From NCBI GenBank assembly GCA_037957365.1, contig JARHVA010000460.1:1618001-1682000 (forward strand): a DNA stretch of 64,000 nt, in the 5' to 3' direction. The stretch comes from Torreya grandis. Its lineage: Eukaryota > Streptophyta > Pinopsida > Cupressales > Taxaceae. The notes under the pieces were generated by a model. That model was not told the DNA's origin and made no database searches. It worked only from the letters and a program-made list of their open reading frames with translations. Position numbers and translations under genes: made by a program. Shown one piece after another: positions 11,584-23,950 of the stretch; position 1 is the first letter of the stretch; each line of letters starts with the position of its first letter.

Positions 11584-12879
11584 TTGCTAATCCATGATGA
11601 AGCTATAGCAAAAAAACTAGCAGTCATGAAGGATTGGGCATCAAACATGAAACATTTCCTTCTCATTGGTGAGTGCTCGCAGGGCCTTGATAGGACCAAG
11701 AAGAAATATTTTAGACTCCAATCTCTCCCTTATGTTTTTATTGATGGGGTACTATTAAGAAGGGATTTTTTAGTAATTTTGAGGTGCATAGACCCAGGTC
11801 AGGTCGACAGGGTGCTATCCGAGTTTTATGACGGGCCAGCTAGTGGTCACTTTGCTCCTAAGCCTATAGCTGTAAGAATTATGAGGGTTGGTTACTTCTA
11901 GACCACCTTATTCAGAGACACCCATGCCTAGATATGAAAGTGCCAAAAGTTTTCCCTCTTTAATGGAATACAATGGCTAGTTGTAATGCCTCTATAGCCT
12001 ATTCAGGTAGAACAACCATTCATGCAATGGGGCCTATACTTCATAGGAATGATCAACCCCCCTTCCAATGTTGGCCACAAATGGGTCTTGACTGCTACAA
12101 ACTACTTCATGAGATGGGTAGAAGTTGTTGCTTTAAAGAAGTTCAATGAAAGTGCAGTCTTGGACTTTTACAAAGGCTTGGTGATAAGGTTTGGAGTCCT
12201 AGCTACCATCATCTCAGATAATGCATTGGCTTTCTTGGGAACCAAAACAAGTGACTGGGCATTGGGATACAACATCTACCTTAGCATTTATTCCAACTAC
12301 TACCCACAAGGGAATGGGTTGGCTGAGTCCACCAACAATAATCTGATCACAATTATCAAAAGGGCAATGGAGGAGAATCAGAGAACTTGGCATGCCAAGT
12401 TGAAAATAGCCCTGTGGGTAGACAGGGCTACTCCAAAGAGGGCAGTTGGAAATTCACCATACACACTTATGTATGGAAGGGAAGCTAGACTTCTTATTTC
12501 ACTTGAATTGCCAGCTTTGGATCTTGCTCACCAGCTGCAATTGGAAGAAGGCAACAGTATGGAGGTCAGGATGTGTGAATTGATGAAAGTTCAAGAGACA
12601 AGGGACCAAGCCATGGTTTCTATGACCAGCCATCAGTAACAAATGAAGAAGCATTTTGATAATAAATCCTCATCAAAAGGCTTTTTAGAAGGTGACATTG
12701 TCTTAAAATGGGATGAGGACCGAGCTAAGCCTAAAAAACACACAAAGTTTGACACCCTATGGAGTGGTTCATATATCATCACTCAATGCAAACAGCATAA
12801 TGCATTCCAACTCTCCAGGTTGGATGGTGAGGAACTGCATATCCCAGTTAATCAGATATACCTTAAGCATTGTCACTGA
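11584..12879 (+). pseudogene. Element 1 integrase pseudogene
   Basis: Would insert the cDNA into the host genome. The N-terminal zinc-finger region is weak (SEFYDGPASGHF, about 11818). The core follows: QWGLYFIGMINPP (about 12026) where D would be expected in place of Y, then IISDNALAF (second Asp, about 12208) and YPQGNGLAES (Glu, about 12300-12330). YTLMYGREA and a C-terminal FLEGDIVLKWDEDRAKP...DTLWSGSYII segment complete the fold up to the stop at 12877. The missing first catalytic Asp and stops such as 11899 and 12637 make it inactive. I see no chromodomain, in line with a non-chromoviral lineage. Confidence 0.85.
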
Positions 12880-13132
12880 TCCCTCTCTCATTATGTATAT
12901 ATTTTCCTTGTTTTTCCCTATTTTCCCTAAATGCTTTTAGCGCATGTTCATAGTTTTTATCCTTTTGTGTGTTTTGTTTACATTTGGGGTAAAAGCTTCA
13001 TGATTGATTCTTGGATCTCTTGAGGTTATTATCGACCTTTCGGTATGCATTATAACTCTGTGCCCAATGGAATTATAGTCTACCAGTCTTCCTAAGCATG
13101 TTAGGCATGTTTCTCCTGAGAATCACCAAATT
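12880..13132 (+). other. Element 1 untranslated region between pol and the 3' LTR
   Basis: Non-coding, T-rich stretch after the integrase stop. No clear polypurine tract is visible. GAGAATCACCAAATT before TGTTGACC (13133) resembles the GAGCCAAT-TGTT junctions of elements 2 and 3 and is my only hint for the LTR start. Confidence 0.35.
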
Positions 13133-15272
13133 TGTTGACCATTTTAGTCCTGCAGGCCAAAAACCCAGTTTCCTTTCCCTGCTATTCTGAGCCGTCAATC
13201 TTGAATGAATCCACCTTACTGTAAATGCTCAATTTCCCCTTGAAATAAGCCCTATTCTTATAAAGATTTGAGAGATCTAAGACCTATAGGTTCTTGGTTC
13301 AATATGGAGCTTATTTTGCTTTGAGAAATTGCCTTGGATGAGCCTTTTGGCAAAGGAATGGGCCAGTTCAAACAATGTAAGTCTTTTATGAAGCTCCAAA
13401 GCTCAAGTACCCTTGTGAAGGGTGGTCAAGTTGCAAACTGGACCATTTCAGTAGGCTATGAAGGGAAACTATGGACCCAAAGTGCCCTTACAGAGGGCAG
13501 AGAGCACCTTCAGAAAAATGACAAGGCAAAAGGCCGAAAGGTAGGTTTCCCTTCAGAGAAAATCCATGCAAAAGACAAAGGATTTCTTTAGACTTTTGTC
13601 TAAATAAAATCCATTTAGAACCGAAGGATGAATTCCTACGGAAAAAGTGACCGAAGGAATTCCTTCAGACATTTTGTCCAAAGAAATTCACGAGACTAAG
13701 GCAAATTCCTTCAAAAAAAACCCTGAAGGAATTCCTCCTAACTTTTTTCTGAAGGAATTTACAAAGAAAAACACCAAGACATGAAGGTAGGTTTTCCTTC
13801 GGGCAAAATGTTTGAAGGAATTCCTTCGAGCATTTTTTTTGAAGGAATTGAGAAGACAACGAAGCCCGAAGGAGCCCCAAGGGCAAGTGCCCTTGTAAGG
13901 GACTATCAACGACCAAAAAGGGACCTTTCCCATTTTTTTAAGGGAGACCTTCACTTCAAGAAGGTTCATTTTCAAAGTGTCAAAGGAATAACCAAAGGGA
14001 TGACGGGCCCGAGCACATCAATCTTAACATAGTGAACTAGTTGTTGGAGTTCAAACATCTGGTGATGGGCTCACGAACATCAAATTAAAGGTATCAAAAT
14101 AGTCATTAGTTTTTGAATAGTGACAGGCCCATAGACATCAATTTTGATGGCATGCATCAGCTAAGAAAGGAGCCCAAAGAGTCAATAAATGATAGAAGAT
14201 GGCCTCGAGGGCCAAAGAGCTAGGAAAAGGACAAAGGCCAAGTGTAGAATGAATAGAACAACCCAGGTGGCACAGAAAGCATTAGCATAAGAGGTTATTG
14301 CAGTGGATGAAATAGTCTCTACCAAGTGGCCACCAAGGGGAGAATATGCATTCAATAGAATGGCCCATTTTTCCTCATTTTACATTAATGAGCAGACGGT
14401 CGCATGAACTTTACTGAGAAGTGACCTTGTCATTAAATCAGACAAAGTGACCCATGCTCTTATAGTGACATTTAATATGGGTTAAGAACCAAAGTCAAGA
14501 CTTGTGACATCCACAACATGGTTCCTTCAGTATTTTCCTCTTTATAATGTGTTCAATGCAGTATGGGCCGCCTATTCTTGGAAAGTGCCAAAGTTTTCTT
14601 CTTGATGCTATATATTGTAACCTCTCAAATGAAGAAGATATATCTCATTTTGTAAGGTGAAGCCCAACCAAAATTTTACCTTTGATCAATAAGAATGTGT
14701 TTTACCTCTATCTAGTTGGTTATACTTTTGAGTGTGTCTATGTATCAATTTTGTGCTCAGTCATTTTTAGCTTGATGCTTTTATAGATTGACACCAACAT
14801 ACCTAGTGTATCCAAAACACCATTTCTATAGGTTAACAGGAAGTGTTGCATCTAGAGTGCAAATATAGAAGAGTGGTTATCTGATAATGTGTTTTCTACA
14901 GTGCGTGTGGTAAGTTCATTTTCTATGTGTATTCATTAAGCCCCTTGTTTTAGCTCCCTATAGTCTGGTTTTTCTGTCAAATAAAGTGTATATTCGCCCC
15001 TTCTGGTCTAAAGTGATAAAATAGCTGAGTAGATCAAAATCATTTGGTGAATCACCATTTAGATAATTTCTATTTTGGTTATATCATTCTCCCTTTTCAC
15101 CCCTCCCCCATTGTTAGCAATAGTAGTGAAGGACCTCAGAGATGCATCAAAGGGATCTAGCCCTTATCTAGAGATTCTTCCTTCATTTTTGCCAAAACCA
15201 CAGCAAGAGGAGAGTCTCTATTGTGCCGCATGGAAGAGAGAAGCTCAGCCTTCTTTTAAGGGTGTAATCCAT
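13133..15272 (+). repeat. Element 1 downstream (3') LTR
   Basis: From 13749 it matches the upstream LTR at 5344 onward. Before that it has an extra part (at least 13334-13745) containing words shared with the LTRs of element 2, such as CCCTTACAGAGGGCAG and GAAGGAATTCCTTC, so this is LTR sequence that the upstream copy has lost. The start at 13133 is inferred. The end is disturbed: AAGAGGAGAGTCTCT occurs at about 15202 and again at 15274, and the final CATCAACA seen upstream is absent. Confidence 0.6.
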
Positions 15273-15655
15273 AGAAAGAGGAGAGTCTCTTGACTAGTCC
15301 TCCTAACTCAAGCTTGCTTCACAAACCTTCATGAGAAACATTGATGTAGAGAGGTATATTTGAATTAGTGTCATGTGTAGGTTAGTCTCTTATTTAAAGT
15401 GTAATTACAATTTGTTACTAGTGATCAATTCATATTTGGTGCATCACCTCTATTAGAGTAGGTTTCTCTCCCTTTTATTAGCAAGTGGTAGATTAGTGTT
15501 TGAGCCTAAGTGATTCATCAAGGGGAGTTAGCCCTTTAACCTAGAGATTCACCTCTCCAATAAGGTACCCATGACCTTGAGGTGTTTCTGTGTTACATCA
15601 AATTTGGAAGGATTGAACTACCTTTCAAAGGGTGAAAATTTGATTTATAACACTA
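15273..15655 (+). repeat. Diverged end of a second, related LTR
   Basis: From about 15430 the sequence parallels the last 230 bp of the element 1 LTR: GGTGCATCACC, TTCTCTCCCTTTTATTAGCA, GATTCATCAAGGGGAG, TTAGCCCTTTAACCTAGAG and AAGGGTG in the same order but much diverged, ending ...TTATAACA. It looks like the 3' end of an older LTR of the same superfamily next to element 1. Confidence 0.5.
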
Positions 15656-17520
15656 ATTACTCAATTTTTTAAATAAATAATATAATTTGGGGCAATAAAA
15701 ACTTGTGAGCCTAATTATGACCACATAATGTGATTTTCGTCTTAATTTTATGCAATTATGTTTTTGACTCAATAAATTAGTCATATAAATCAATGAAGGA
15801 TACAATTTAGGGAATTGAGACCCATAAACTCAATTGTGAGCACATAATATTATCCAATCATGGATTAATTTCCCTAAATTGTGTCCCTCATTGCACCAAA
15901 TGCCTAATTAATTCAATTAGGGACTCAGTTGGGAGAAAATCATCCCTAGATCATATTATATGGTTGTAATTGTGTTCACATGGCTCAATTAGTCAAAATT
16001 ATGTTTGTCATTAAACAAATTGAGTAATTAGATAATTTATGGCCTCAACTAGGGAAAATTGAGACAATTAGGCTCATGATGTTTGATTGGCCCAAATTAT
16101 CCCTTATTGGACCAATCAAATAATTTTCTCAATCAAGACTTAATTAGAAAATTGGGCACCAAATCATATTATGTGTTCACAGTTAGGATCACGAGGCTTG
16201 ATTGACCAAAAATATGTCCCTCCTTAGACAAATTGAGTAATTATTTCAATCAAGGACTAAATGGGGAAAGTGGAACCCCTAATCACACTATCTAACTATA
16301 ACTAAGGTTCATACAGCTTGATCTCCAAACTTATGTCTCTTATTGAGATAAATGAGTAATTGGTTCAATTAGGGACAAAATTAGGGTAGATTGCTTCATG
16401 GGGCTTGATTTCGACAAATTGCATCCCTCATTTAACCATATAAGTAATTTTTTTGATTAGGGACTCACTTAGGAAAAATTGAGCCCGAAATCACATTATG
16501 TTGTCACAATTAGGTTCTTAAGGCTGGATTGCCCCAAATTTCATCTGTCATTGAACCAAATAAGTAATTGGTTAAATCAAGGATTCAATTGGGGCAAATA
16601 GATCAACAAATCATAATATATTAGTGCAATTAGGTTCATAGGGCTCAATTGTCCCAAATTACATCCCTCATTGAACCAAATGAGTAATTGGTTCAATCAC
16701 AAAATCAATGGAGTAAAATTGAGCCCTAAATCACATAATGTGTTTACAATTAGGCTTGTGAGTCTCAATTTAGGCCCCAAATGGTGTACATCATTGAACC
16801 AAACAAGTAACTTATTTAATCAAAGACTCAATTGGGTTAAATTGATCTTGTAATCACATTTTATCACCATGATTAGAATCATGGGGCTCAATTTCCCCAT
16901 ATTGTGTCCCTCATTGAAAATATGAATAATTGGTACAATAAGGAACTAAATTGAAAAAAATGAAGCTAAAAGCCACATTATATTGTCATAATTAGGTCCA
17001 CATGGCTTGATTGGCCAAACTTTTATCTCTCATTGATTAAAATGAGTAATAGGTTCACTATAGGGCTCAATTAGAACAAATTGAGCCCCGTATCATATTA
17101 TGTGGTTGCAATTAGGGTCACAAGGCTCAATTTCCTAAAAAGACGTCTCTTATTGAACTAAATGAGTAATTGGCTCAACCAAGAGCTAAAATATTGAAAA
17201 TGGAGCCCTAAATCTCATTATCTAATTATAATTAGGTTTAAGGGGCTTGATTACCGCAAATTGCATCCCTTATTGAACCCAATAAGTAAACAGTTCAATG
17301 AGGGACTCAATTGGATAAATTAATCACCAAATCATATTATGTTATCATACTCAATTGGATAAATTAATCACCAAATCATATTATGTTATTGTAATTAGGT
17401 TTGCATGGCTCTAATGAGCCCCAAATTACTTCCCTCATTGTATTAAATGAGTAATTAGTTCAATCAACGACTTAATTAGGGGAAATTGAACCCTAATATC
17501 ATATTATGTGGTCACAAATT
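15656..17520. repeat. Tandem array of ~119 bp units
   Basis: A unit carrying CATTGAACCAAATGAGTAAT, TGGTTCAATCAAGGACTCAA, TTGGGGAAAATTGAGCCC, AAATCACATTATGT and CAATTAGGTTCA is repeated about 14-15 times. Anchor positions 16551, 16670, 16791, 16911, 17031, 17150 and 17269 give a period of 119-121 bp; earlier units are shorter (94-117 bp) and more diverged. A 40 bp segment is locally doubled around 17307/17347. The open frame at 16671-16853 is a by-product of the repeat. Two more units lie at 26515-26745. Confidence 0.85.
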
Positions 17521-19717
17521 GAACCCCAAATCACTAATTTATCTTTAAATATAACAATAAAATCACCTTTAGTGACATCCCAACATCATCCCTTAGCAAT
17601 GACAATAAATTCATATAGGCTAGATTAGATGTGATCACATAGATGTAGTTAGATTTAGGGAAATAAGCCATATATAAGCACCATTTGTCATTATATATTG
17701 ACCAAATGCCATTATTTGAGAAAAATTAATTGAATTATGCTCAGATAAGGTATTTTTAGATACATGAAGGTACGTTTGGGTAAAATAAGGAATGTTTGAG
17801 CACCATTTATTATTTTTTTTTGATCAAATGTCATTTTTTGAGAAATTTTGAATGGATTAGGTTTCAATTAAATACAAATCTTTATTCAATTGCACTCAAT
17901 TGGGACTTAAATTAATCAAAATTTATTAAATAATTATATTTGTTCATGATAAAATGATGAATAGTGCTCTTACTTGCTAAATTGAGGTTAATCAAGTCAT
18001 GATAACTAAATTTATCTTTTTAAACATTGTATATAGACACCTAATTTTATACTTAAGATGCATTCATCTAGTGTGTATATAAATTCATGTGTCAATATCC
18101 TCTCATCTCTCACTATCTATGAGAGATGTGAAGTTTGTAAAATTAAATTTTGACATACTTATAACTTCTACAAAAATCAACACTCAATCCAAATGACCCA
18201 CAAACTTACAAAATGACCATGGGTTTCCCTAAAATAAATGGTAGGTGCAAAAGTTATGCCTAGAGAATCTAAAGTTTAATATTGAAATCCAAAATATGAT
18301 AAGTATTGACTAGATTAAATTTTTAAAAATTATTGTTGAAATAGTAACTCTTACAGCATCAAAATTTATTTTAGAAGACCTAAAATGGCCCTATTTTAAT
18401 TTATTTAGATAAATTAAAACTATAAAAATATAAAATATAATACAAAGGTAAATTTTTATTTTACTAAATATAACACAAAATACAAATGTCCAAAAATAAA
18501 ATATTTGTCCAAAATAGATATCTATTTTCCCTTTAAATTTTGTTTCATTCCAATTTTGGCTTTAGATTTCCCATGATATACCAAGCCTAACTATTCTTAT
18601 GCACCTATGGGCACCAAACAAATTCATGGGTTTTCCCTATCTTCACCCACATTTTAATTTAGTAATCCATATGTAAGTTTATATATATATATAATTTATT
18701 AATAGTAATTTTTTTTAGTTAAGTAGGTTCTAATGGTCAATAGATACACACATAGAAAAATGTTAATAACTTTTGACTCATTGCATATTTTGAAAAATAA
18801 AAGTACCTTAACATTCTACATTTTGCCAGTTGCAATCCAAAAAATAAAAAAATTGGTTCAAATTTTCCTCAACAGATAAATGATGTTTCATTTTTTGTAA
18901 GCACTCAATGAAATAATTAATAAGAAATATTTAAAAAATAGAAAAAGTATGGCAACCTTTGTCATTGAATCCTCCACATATCCACAAATGAAAATTTTCA
19001 TCTATTTTTTTAAAAAGGCTTGGCAGTCATGTGCTCATTTTTAATAAAACTATAAAAATATTAGGAGTGATACATTGAAATTGAAAATATTCGTCTACTA
19101 AATATGATTTAATTGAAAAACAAATTATAGGTTCATAAACTACACTCAAAATTATATAACTTCTCTTTTTACGCTATGTTGAAATTCTTTGTGGAAAACC
19201 ATTAAATCGCCAATTGAAGTTGAGGTATGTCTATTTTTCTAAAATTTCATTGCTACTTAAGACCCCTTTTTGGCCCATCAATACACACTCACCCAATCTC
19301 CAAACTCCATTGTATGCTCAATATTATTGATTTTTCTATCAACTTCTCTAATGAAGAAGAAAAAATCTCCATACATGATGGCCAAATAGACATCAATTTT
19401 AAGATTATAATTATGTATGATGGTTAAATGGTTGCTAAAAGTAATATCAGTCATTAATTATTAACGTCTCACAAACATTACATTCCACCACGACACTCAA
19501 CTTCCATTATAGGTTACACATATCAGAGTAATTAATAATCCCCCTTTGGGAATTTTGGGAGGCCAAAGACCAAATTAAATGGGAAATTAATGGATGGGGC
19601 CACCTCCTAAAGCGAATGTTGATGCACTATGCATCATTGAAAACAATGTTTCCAAATTTGGAGAATTTTTCATCTCCTTTTATAGTGATTGCTTTTCATT
19701 GAGATATTAGCATCAGA
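17521..19717. repeat. 2.2 kb non-coding block, copy 1
   Basis: Aligns by eye with 26746-29441 over its whole length, from CACTAATTTATCTTTAAAT to the CATCAGATAAT end, including blocks near 17550-17640, 18590-18740 and 19250-19700. Both copies follow units of the 119 bp array, so array and block form one repeat element. I see no coding domain; a short frame near 19590-19690 (NVDALCIIENNV) stays readable in both copies but has no recognised homology. It could be a large LTR or a non-autonomous element. Confidence 0.65.
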
Positions 19718-20768
19718 TAATCTGGGAACACTACCAAATGTCAAAAAACATAAAAATTTGAAAAAGTTACACTTTTCATGTTACTATTTCCTCAAAGTCT
19801 ACTAATGTCAAGGATAGAATACAAAAAATGCACACTCAACAGTGATAGTGACCTTGCTCCAAAATTGGTAGTGATCAAAATGAATGTATGGAGAATGAGT
19901 GACATTCCTAGGAAACACAAAACATGAGTGATGTTTCTAGCAAAGGGAAAATGAGTCATAAATGATTAGTGACTACATTTGCTTGGTTTTCCATTTTTCA
20001 CACTACGACTTGTATAACCTAAAAATAGATTTCTTATCCACCTTGAAGTAGAATGGCAATAATATGAACTCAAAGAAAATAATATTGAATCATTAAGGCT
20101 CTGTGTTACAGATTAGTTAGGCTTTTAAGCATTATCTACTTATCAAGATACTAAGTGATAAACAATATGTCAAAAAATAGTAAATTGCATAATTGAAAAC
20201 AATTTGAATGACATGTAAAACCTAGGATGTGGGCCAAAATTTCTCTTTGGGAAATAGTAATTTTAGAAAATGATAAGTGATCTAGTGATTGCTTCATCTC
20301 TTTAGAATTCATGTGAATGCTTGACAAATTCTCTATAAAATATTTGATGTGTTTATTGCCCAATGAACTACAATGTACATGTTTTTATATATAAAATGAA
20401 TACAAATTAGGATACTATTGGTGTCCAAACAGACATCAAACAATCAAAAAGTAAAAAAGATGGGACGAAGTGGATAAGCGCAATTTAACCATAAGAAGCC
20501 ACAAAAGAAAACCAGGGACATAAATGACACTCTTCATAGATGCATGATCGTCACTTAAACATGTGACACAAAGCTCAACACTAATAAAATATAGGAGATA
20601 AAAATAAATTATGAAAAAACTTACAAGGGACATGAAGACTATTAAAAGTATAGATAGAACTATAACACCTAATTCAAACCACAAACCAATGAGTATAAAA
20701 ATATCATAAAATCATTCAATGTTATAGCATATAAGTGCCATGTGACAATGTATAGGTGTCTACAAACT
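19718..20768. repeat. Non-coding repeat family R, segment A (copy 1)
   Basis: The core at about 20125-20700 (ACTAAGTGATAAACAATATGTC, AATTTGAATGACATG, GAATGCTTGACAAATTCTCT, ATGTGTTTATTGCCCAATGA) recurs at 22940-23520 and 61745-62290. No coding domain on either strand; the two short - strand frames at 20151-20363 and 20436-20684 do not stay open in the other copies. Confidence 0.6.
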
Positions 20769-21236
20769 CTATTGTGAATCATTTATCCTTCACATGTGAC
20801 TTGCCTTCCCTCTTTCTTTTCCACTTCTTTTCCTTTTTTTTTTTTTAAATATACATTTTTTTGTTTTGTGTTGTGAGTAAACTCATACATATTTCATTGA
20901 AATTTTAACAAGTCTCCCTCACCAATCTATATCAATAATTAAATAGATGCACCACCTAGTTTAAAATAGTCTTAAATTAAACCTTAATGATATCATCTAT
21001 ATTGAATTGGTTGGTGGTTGTGTGGGGCAATTAATGTGAATCATTTATTACTTTACATGTGGCTTGTCTTTCCTCTTCATTGATATTTTAACAAGTCTCC
21101 CTCACCAATCTATAGCAATAATAAGATAGATGCACCAACCAGTTTAAAACAGTCTTAAATTAAACCTTAATGATGCCATCTATGTTGAAGTGGTTGTTGG
21201 GTAATTAATTGTAGCATTCATTAATTTTACATATTG
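20769..21236. repeat. Repeat family R, segment B, internally duplicated
   Basis: Two successive copies of a module with GTGAATCATTTAT, CATGTG(A/G)CTTG, TTTTAACAAGTCTCCCTCAC and GTCTTAAATTAAACCTTAAT: one at about 20771-21036, the other at about 21037-21200. The module recurs at 23560-23760, 32640-32790 and 62330-62460. Confidence 0.65.
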
Positions 21237-21305
21237 AGCGTGGAACCTTACGAAAACATATACATACAAAGACTTCAAGGCAAAGAAACAAACCCATTAC
21301 CATGG
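21237..21305 (+). repeat. Conserved leader-like segment of family R ending in CCATGGC
   Basis: GAGCGTGGAACCTTACGAAA, then ACAAAGACTTCAAGGCAA and CAAACCCATTACCATGGCGA. The same segment ends in CATGGC at about 23872, 32864 and 62539. It looks like a duplicated 5' leader with a strong start-codon context, but the sequence after ATGGC differs between copies and no shared long reading frame follows. Confidence 0.45.
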
Positions 21306-21690
21306 CGAGGATGACCTCCTTGGAGATCATGTTTATATATTAGGTTATTATTCAAACATTTTTATACAAAGGATGATTCTTTTGGAGATGATGTTCGTAT
21401 TTCAAGATATTATCAACGATATATTTACGTTGAGTCGTCTTTATGGTGCGAATGACCCTTTTGAAAATGATGTTTGTTATTAGATTATTATTTAAACAGT
21501 TTTAAAGAGAGGATGATCCTCTTTAAGATATTATTTGTATTTTAGAAAATTATTAACGATATATTTATGTTGAGTCATCTTTACATTGAGGATGACCCTC
21601 TTGGAGATGATGTTTGTATATTGGATTATTATTCAAACGTTTTACAAAAAAAAGGATTTTTTTGGAGATGTTGGTATTTCAAGATATTAC
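21306..21690. repeat. Minisatellite of ~141 bp (two ~70 bp halves)
   Basis: Units start with GAGGATGACC(C/T)YYTTGGAGATGA at 21306, 21448 and 21588, a period of 140-142 bp. Each unit holds a second GGATGATYCTYTTGGAGATG half about 66-70 bp later. The same words occur singly at about 23910, 60195 and 62600. Confidence 0.7.
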
Positions 21691-22939
21691 TAACACGTTT
21701 TATGAAAAGTATTTCATGTTTATAAGAAAAAATCATGTCATCCAATGTATTTTACACATTTAAGAAAAATTATCAGTATACTCTCAACTGATCTAACAAA
21801 CCAATGTGTTTGTATAATAAGTTTGGTTTTGATACTATATTTAATTAGTACAAATATTTTAAATATATTTATATGAAAGAAATGAGATGCATAAATTTCA
21901 AGGTACTTATCTTAAATTTGTTACGCAATTTCATTTTTTTGAAGGGTTTCATATTAATTGATGATTATATTATTTATTTTACAAATTTTAAACTGATTGG
22001 TGATATATAGTCTCAATCTAATTATATTATTATATCGGACTCAAAAATATATATAGATTAAAATTAGGTACCCAGTTTTAATATATTTAAGATTTCATAA
22101 TTTTTTATTTTTTATTTTGATATAAAAAAAATATATCTTCTACCAATCAATCAATCATTTTTATTGACATTTTACAAGATTACACTCCTCCTCCAACCCC
22201 TTCTTAAAAGATGTGACAATTTTGAATACGATTTTTTCTTGACATGAAAAACACTAATGTCAAAATTCCAAATAAATTTCAATTTAATAAAGAATATAAG
22301 AATAGAAAAGTAAGCCACTTGTAGTAAATCCAATAAACACATCCACTTCACTTTGACTTATCTTCAAATGAATGTTATTTTCATTATGTGGAGTTTAAGA
22401 TAATTTTCCATTCAAATGGTAAGTCCAACACGTTATGTCAAAAAGACAAAAACAAGACCATTTTTACATTATAATGTGAAAGGCTTCTTTACAATTGTCA
22501 TTTATGTGACTTATTCTTGTCTAGATAGTGTTCTAGAAAAAAGGAAACGAGACAATTATTATGCTTATATGATGTTTATCTTTTAATGGTTATTGATTCC
22601 ACTGAGGATTAGAACTGTTAGCATTTCATATCAAACATTTTTTATGCATGACCAGATTTGTTTATTTATAGAGTTTATTATTTTTTTGATATTAATTATA
22701 TTTTGGTTCTTATTTTTGGGAAGTGATAATTAATTGGTCATTATGGTATGTTAACTATCAACTCAAATTTTTAAGATCACTTTGTTTTCTTTATGATTTT
22801 CAAATATCATAAGCATAATTGGAATTTCCCTAGGGAAAGGAAGAAATTATATTTTGTTGGTACACATGTGATGTAGTGTAAAAATCAGAGTGCAAAAAAA
22901 AGGAAATTAAAATCAGACAAATACAACCATCAATTTGTT
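21691..22939. repeat. Repeat family R, segment D (copy 1)
   Basis: Includes ACTCTCAACTGATCTAACAA, GAAATGAGATGCATAAAT, ATGTGGAGTTTAAGAT and GGCTTCTTTACAATTGTCAT. Parallels run through 24330-25160, 29515-30430 and 60470-61740. No gene seen; AT-rich throughout. Confidence 0.55.
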
Positions 22940-23950
22940 TTTTTATCATTGTCTAGTCATCAAGACATTAAGCAATAAACAATATGTCACAAAGTAATAA
23001 ATTTCATATTTGAAAATAATTTGAACGACATGCAAAACCTAGGTTGTGGTCTATAGGGCTTTATGAGAAATACTAACTTCATAAAATTATAAGTGCTCTA
23101 GTGATCACTTGATCTCTTTAGAATTCCTATGAATGCTTGACAAATTCTCTATAAAATATTTAGTATGTTTGTTACCCAATGAACTACGATGCATATGTAT
23201 TGATAGATAAAATGAAAGCATATTAAGACATTATTGACACTCAAACGATCAAAAATAAAAAAACATGGAACGAAATAGATAAATGTTATCTACCCAAAAA
23301 AAGTCATAAAAGGGGGCTAGGGGTGTAAATGTCATTCTTGATAGGCGCAGGAGCAATACTCGATTCTTCTGACACAAAGCTCAATATTAATAAAAATAGA
23401 AGAAAAAAAAAATAACTAAAAAAATTTTAAAAAAAAAACACGGACTATCAAAAATCTATAAACATATCAATTATATTTAATTCAAATCACATAAAAATAT
23501 ACAAACATCTTAAAATTATTTAAAACAAATATTTAAGTTTTTAAATAAACTTTTTCATTGTAAAGCATTTATTCTTTTAAATGTGGCTTGCCTTTCCTCT
23601 TACTTTCCCACGAAGTATATGCTCATATATATTGTTTTTTTGGTAAACTCCTACACGTTTTATTGATATTTTAGCAATTCTTCCTTGCCAATCTCTATCA
23701 ATAATTAGATAGGTGCACCAACCTGTCTAAAACGGTCTTAAATTAAAACTTAATGATGCGTGGAACCTTAGGAAAACGTGTACTTACAAAGACTTCCAAG
23801 GCAAGCAAAGAAATTATACTTACAAAGACTTCAAATCCAAGCAAAGAAACAAACCTATCTATTTTCATGGCGATTTTATGTTATATTTATGTCGAGGTGT
23901 TTTTAAGGTGAGGATAATTCTTTTGGAGATGATGTTTGAAGGTTTTTTGA
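22940..23950. repeat. Repeat family R, segments A-B-C (copy 2)
   Basis: Segment A at 22940-23520, a shorter B at about 23560-23760, and the leader-like segment at 23758-23880 with an internal duplication of TTACAAAGACTTC. No gene seen. Confidence 0.55.

Larger units (their letters stand above)
5342..15272 (+). mobile_element. Element 1: decayed Ty3/gypsy (Tat-like) LTR retrotransposon
   Basis: Two related LTR copies flank a gag-pol region in the order gag, protease, RNase H, reverse transcriptase, RNase H, integrase. Integrase after reverse transcriptase places it in Ty3/gypsy; the long LTRs, the extra RNase H and the PTKLVRGxGL-type end of the second RNase H point to the Tat branch, not a chromovirus. 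Recognisable coding runs in one frame from about 7312 to 10920 and in another from about 11100 to 12879, so only two main frameshifts plus many stops separate it from an open polyprotein. The upstream LTR lacks its left part and the downstream LTR lacks its extreme right end, so no target duplication can be scored. Not functional as it stands. Confidence 0.85.

Noticed and set aside
16671..16853. 60-codon frame in the 119 bp array
   Set aside because: Repeat translation; neighbouring units carry stops in the same frame.
15656..17520. CRISPR-like array
   Set aside because: The repeats are ~119 bp, contiguous, and diverged along the whole unit with no unique spacers; this is satellite-type DNA in a plant genome.
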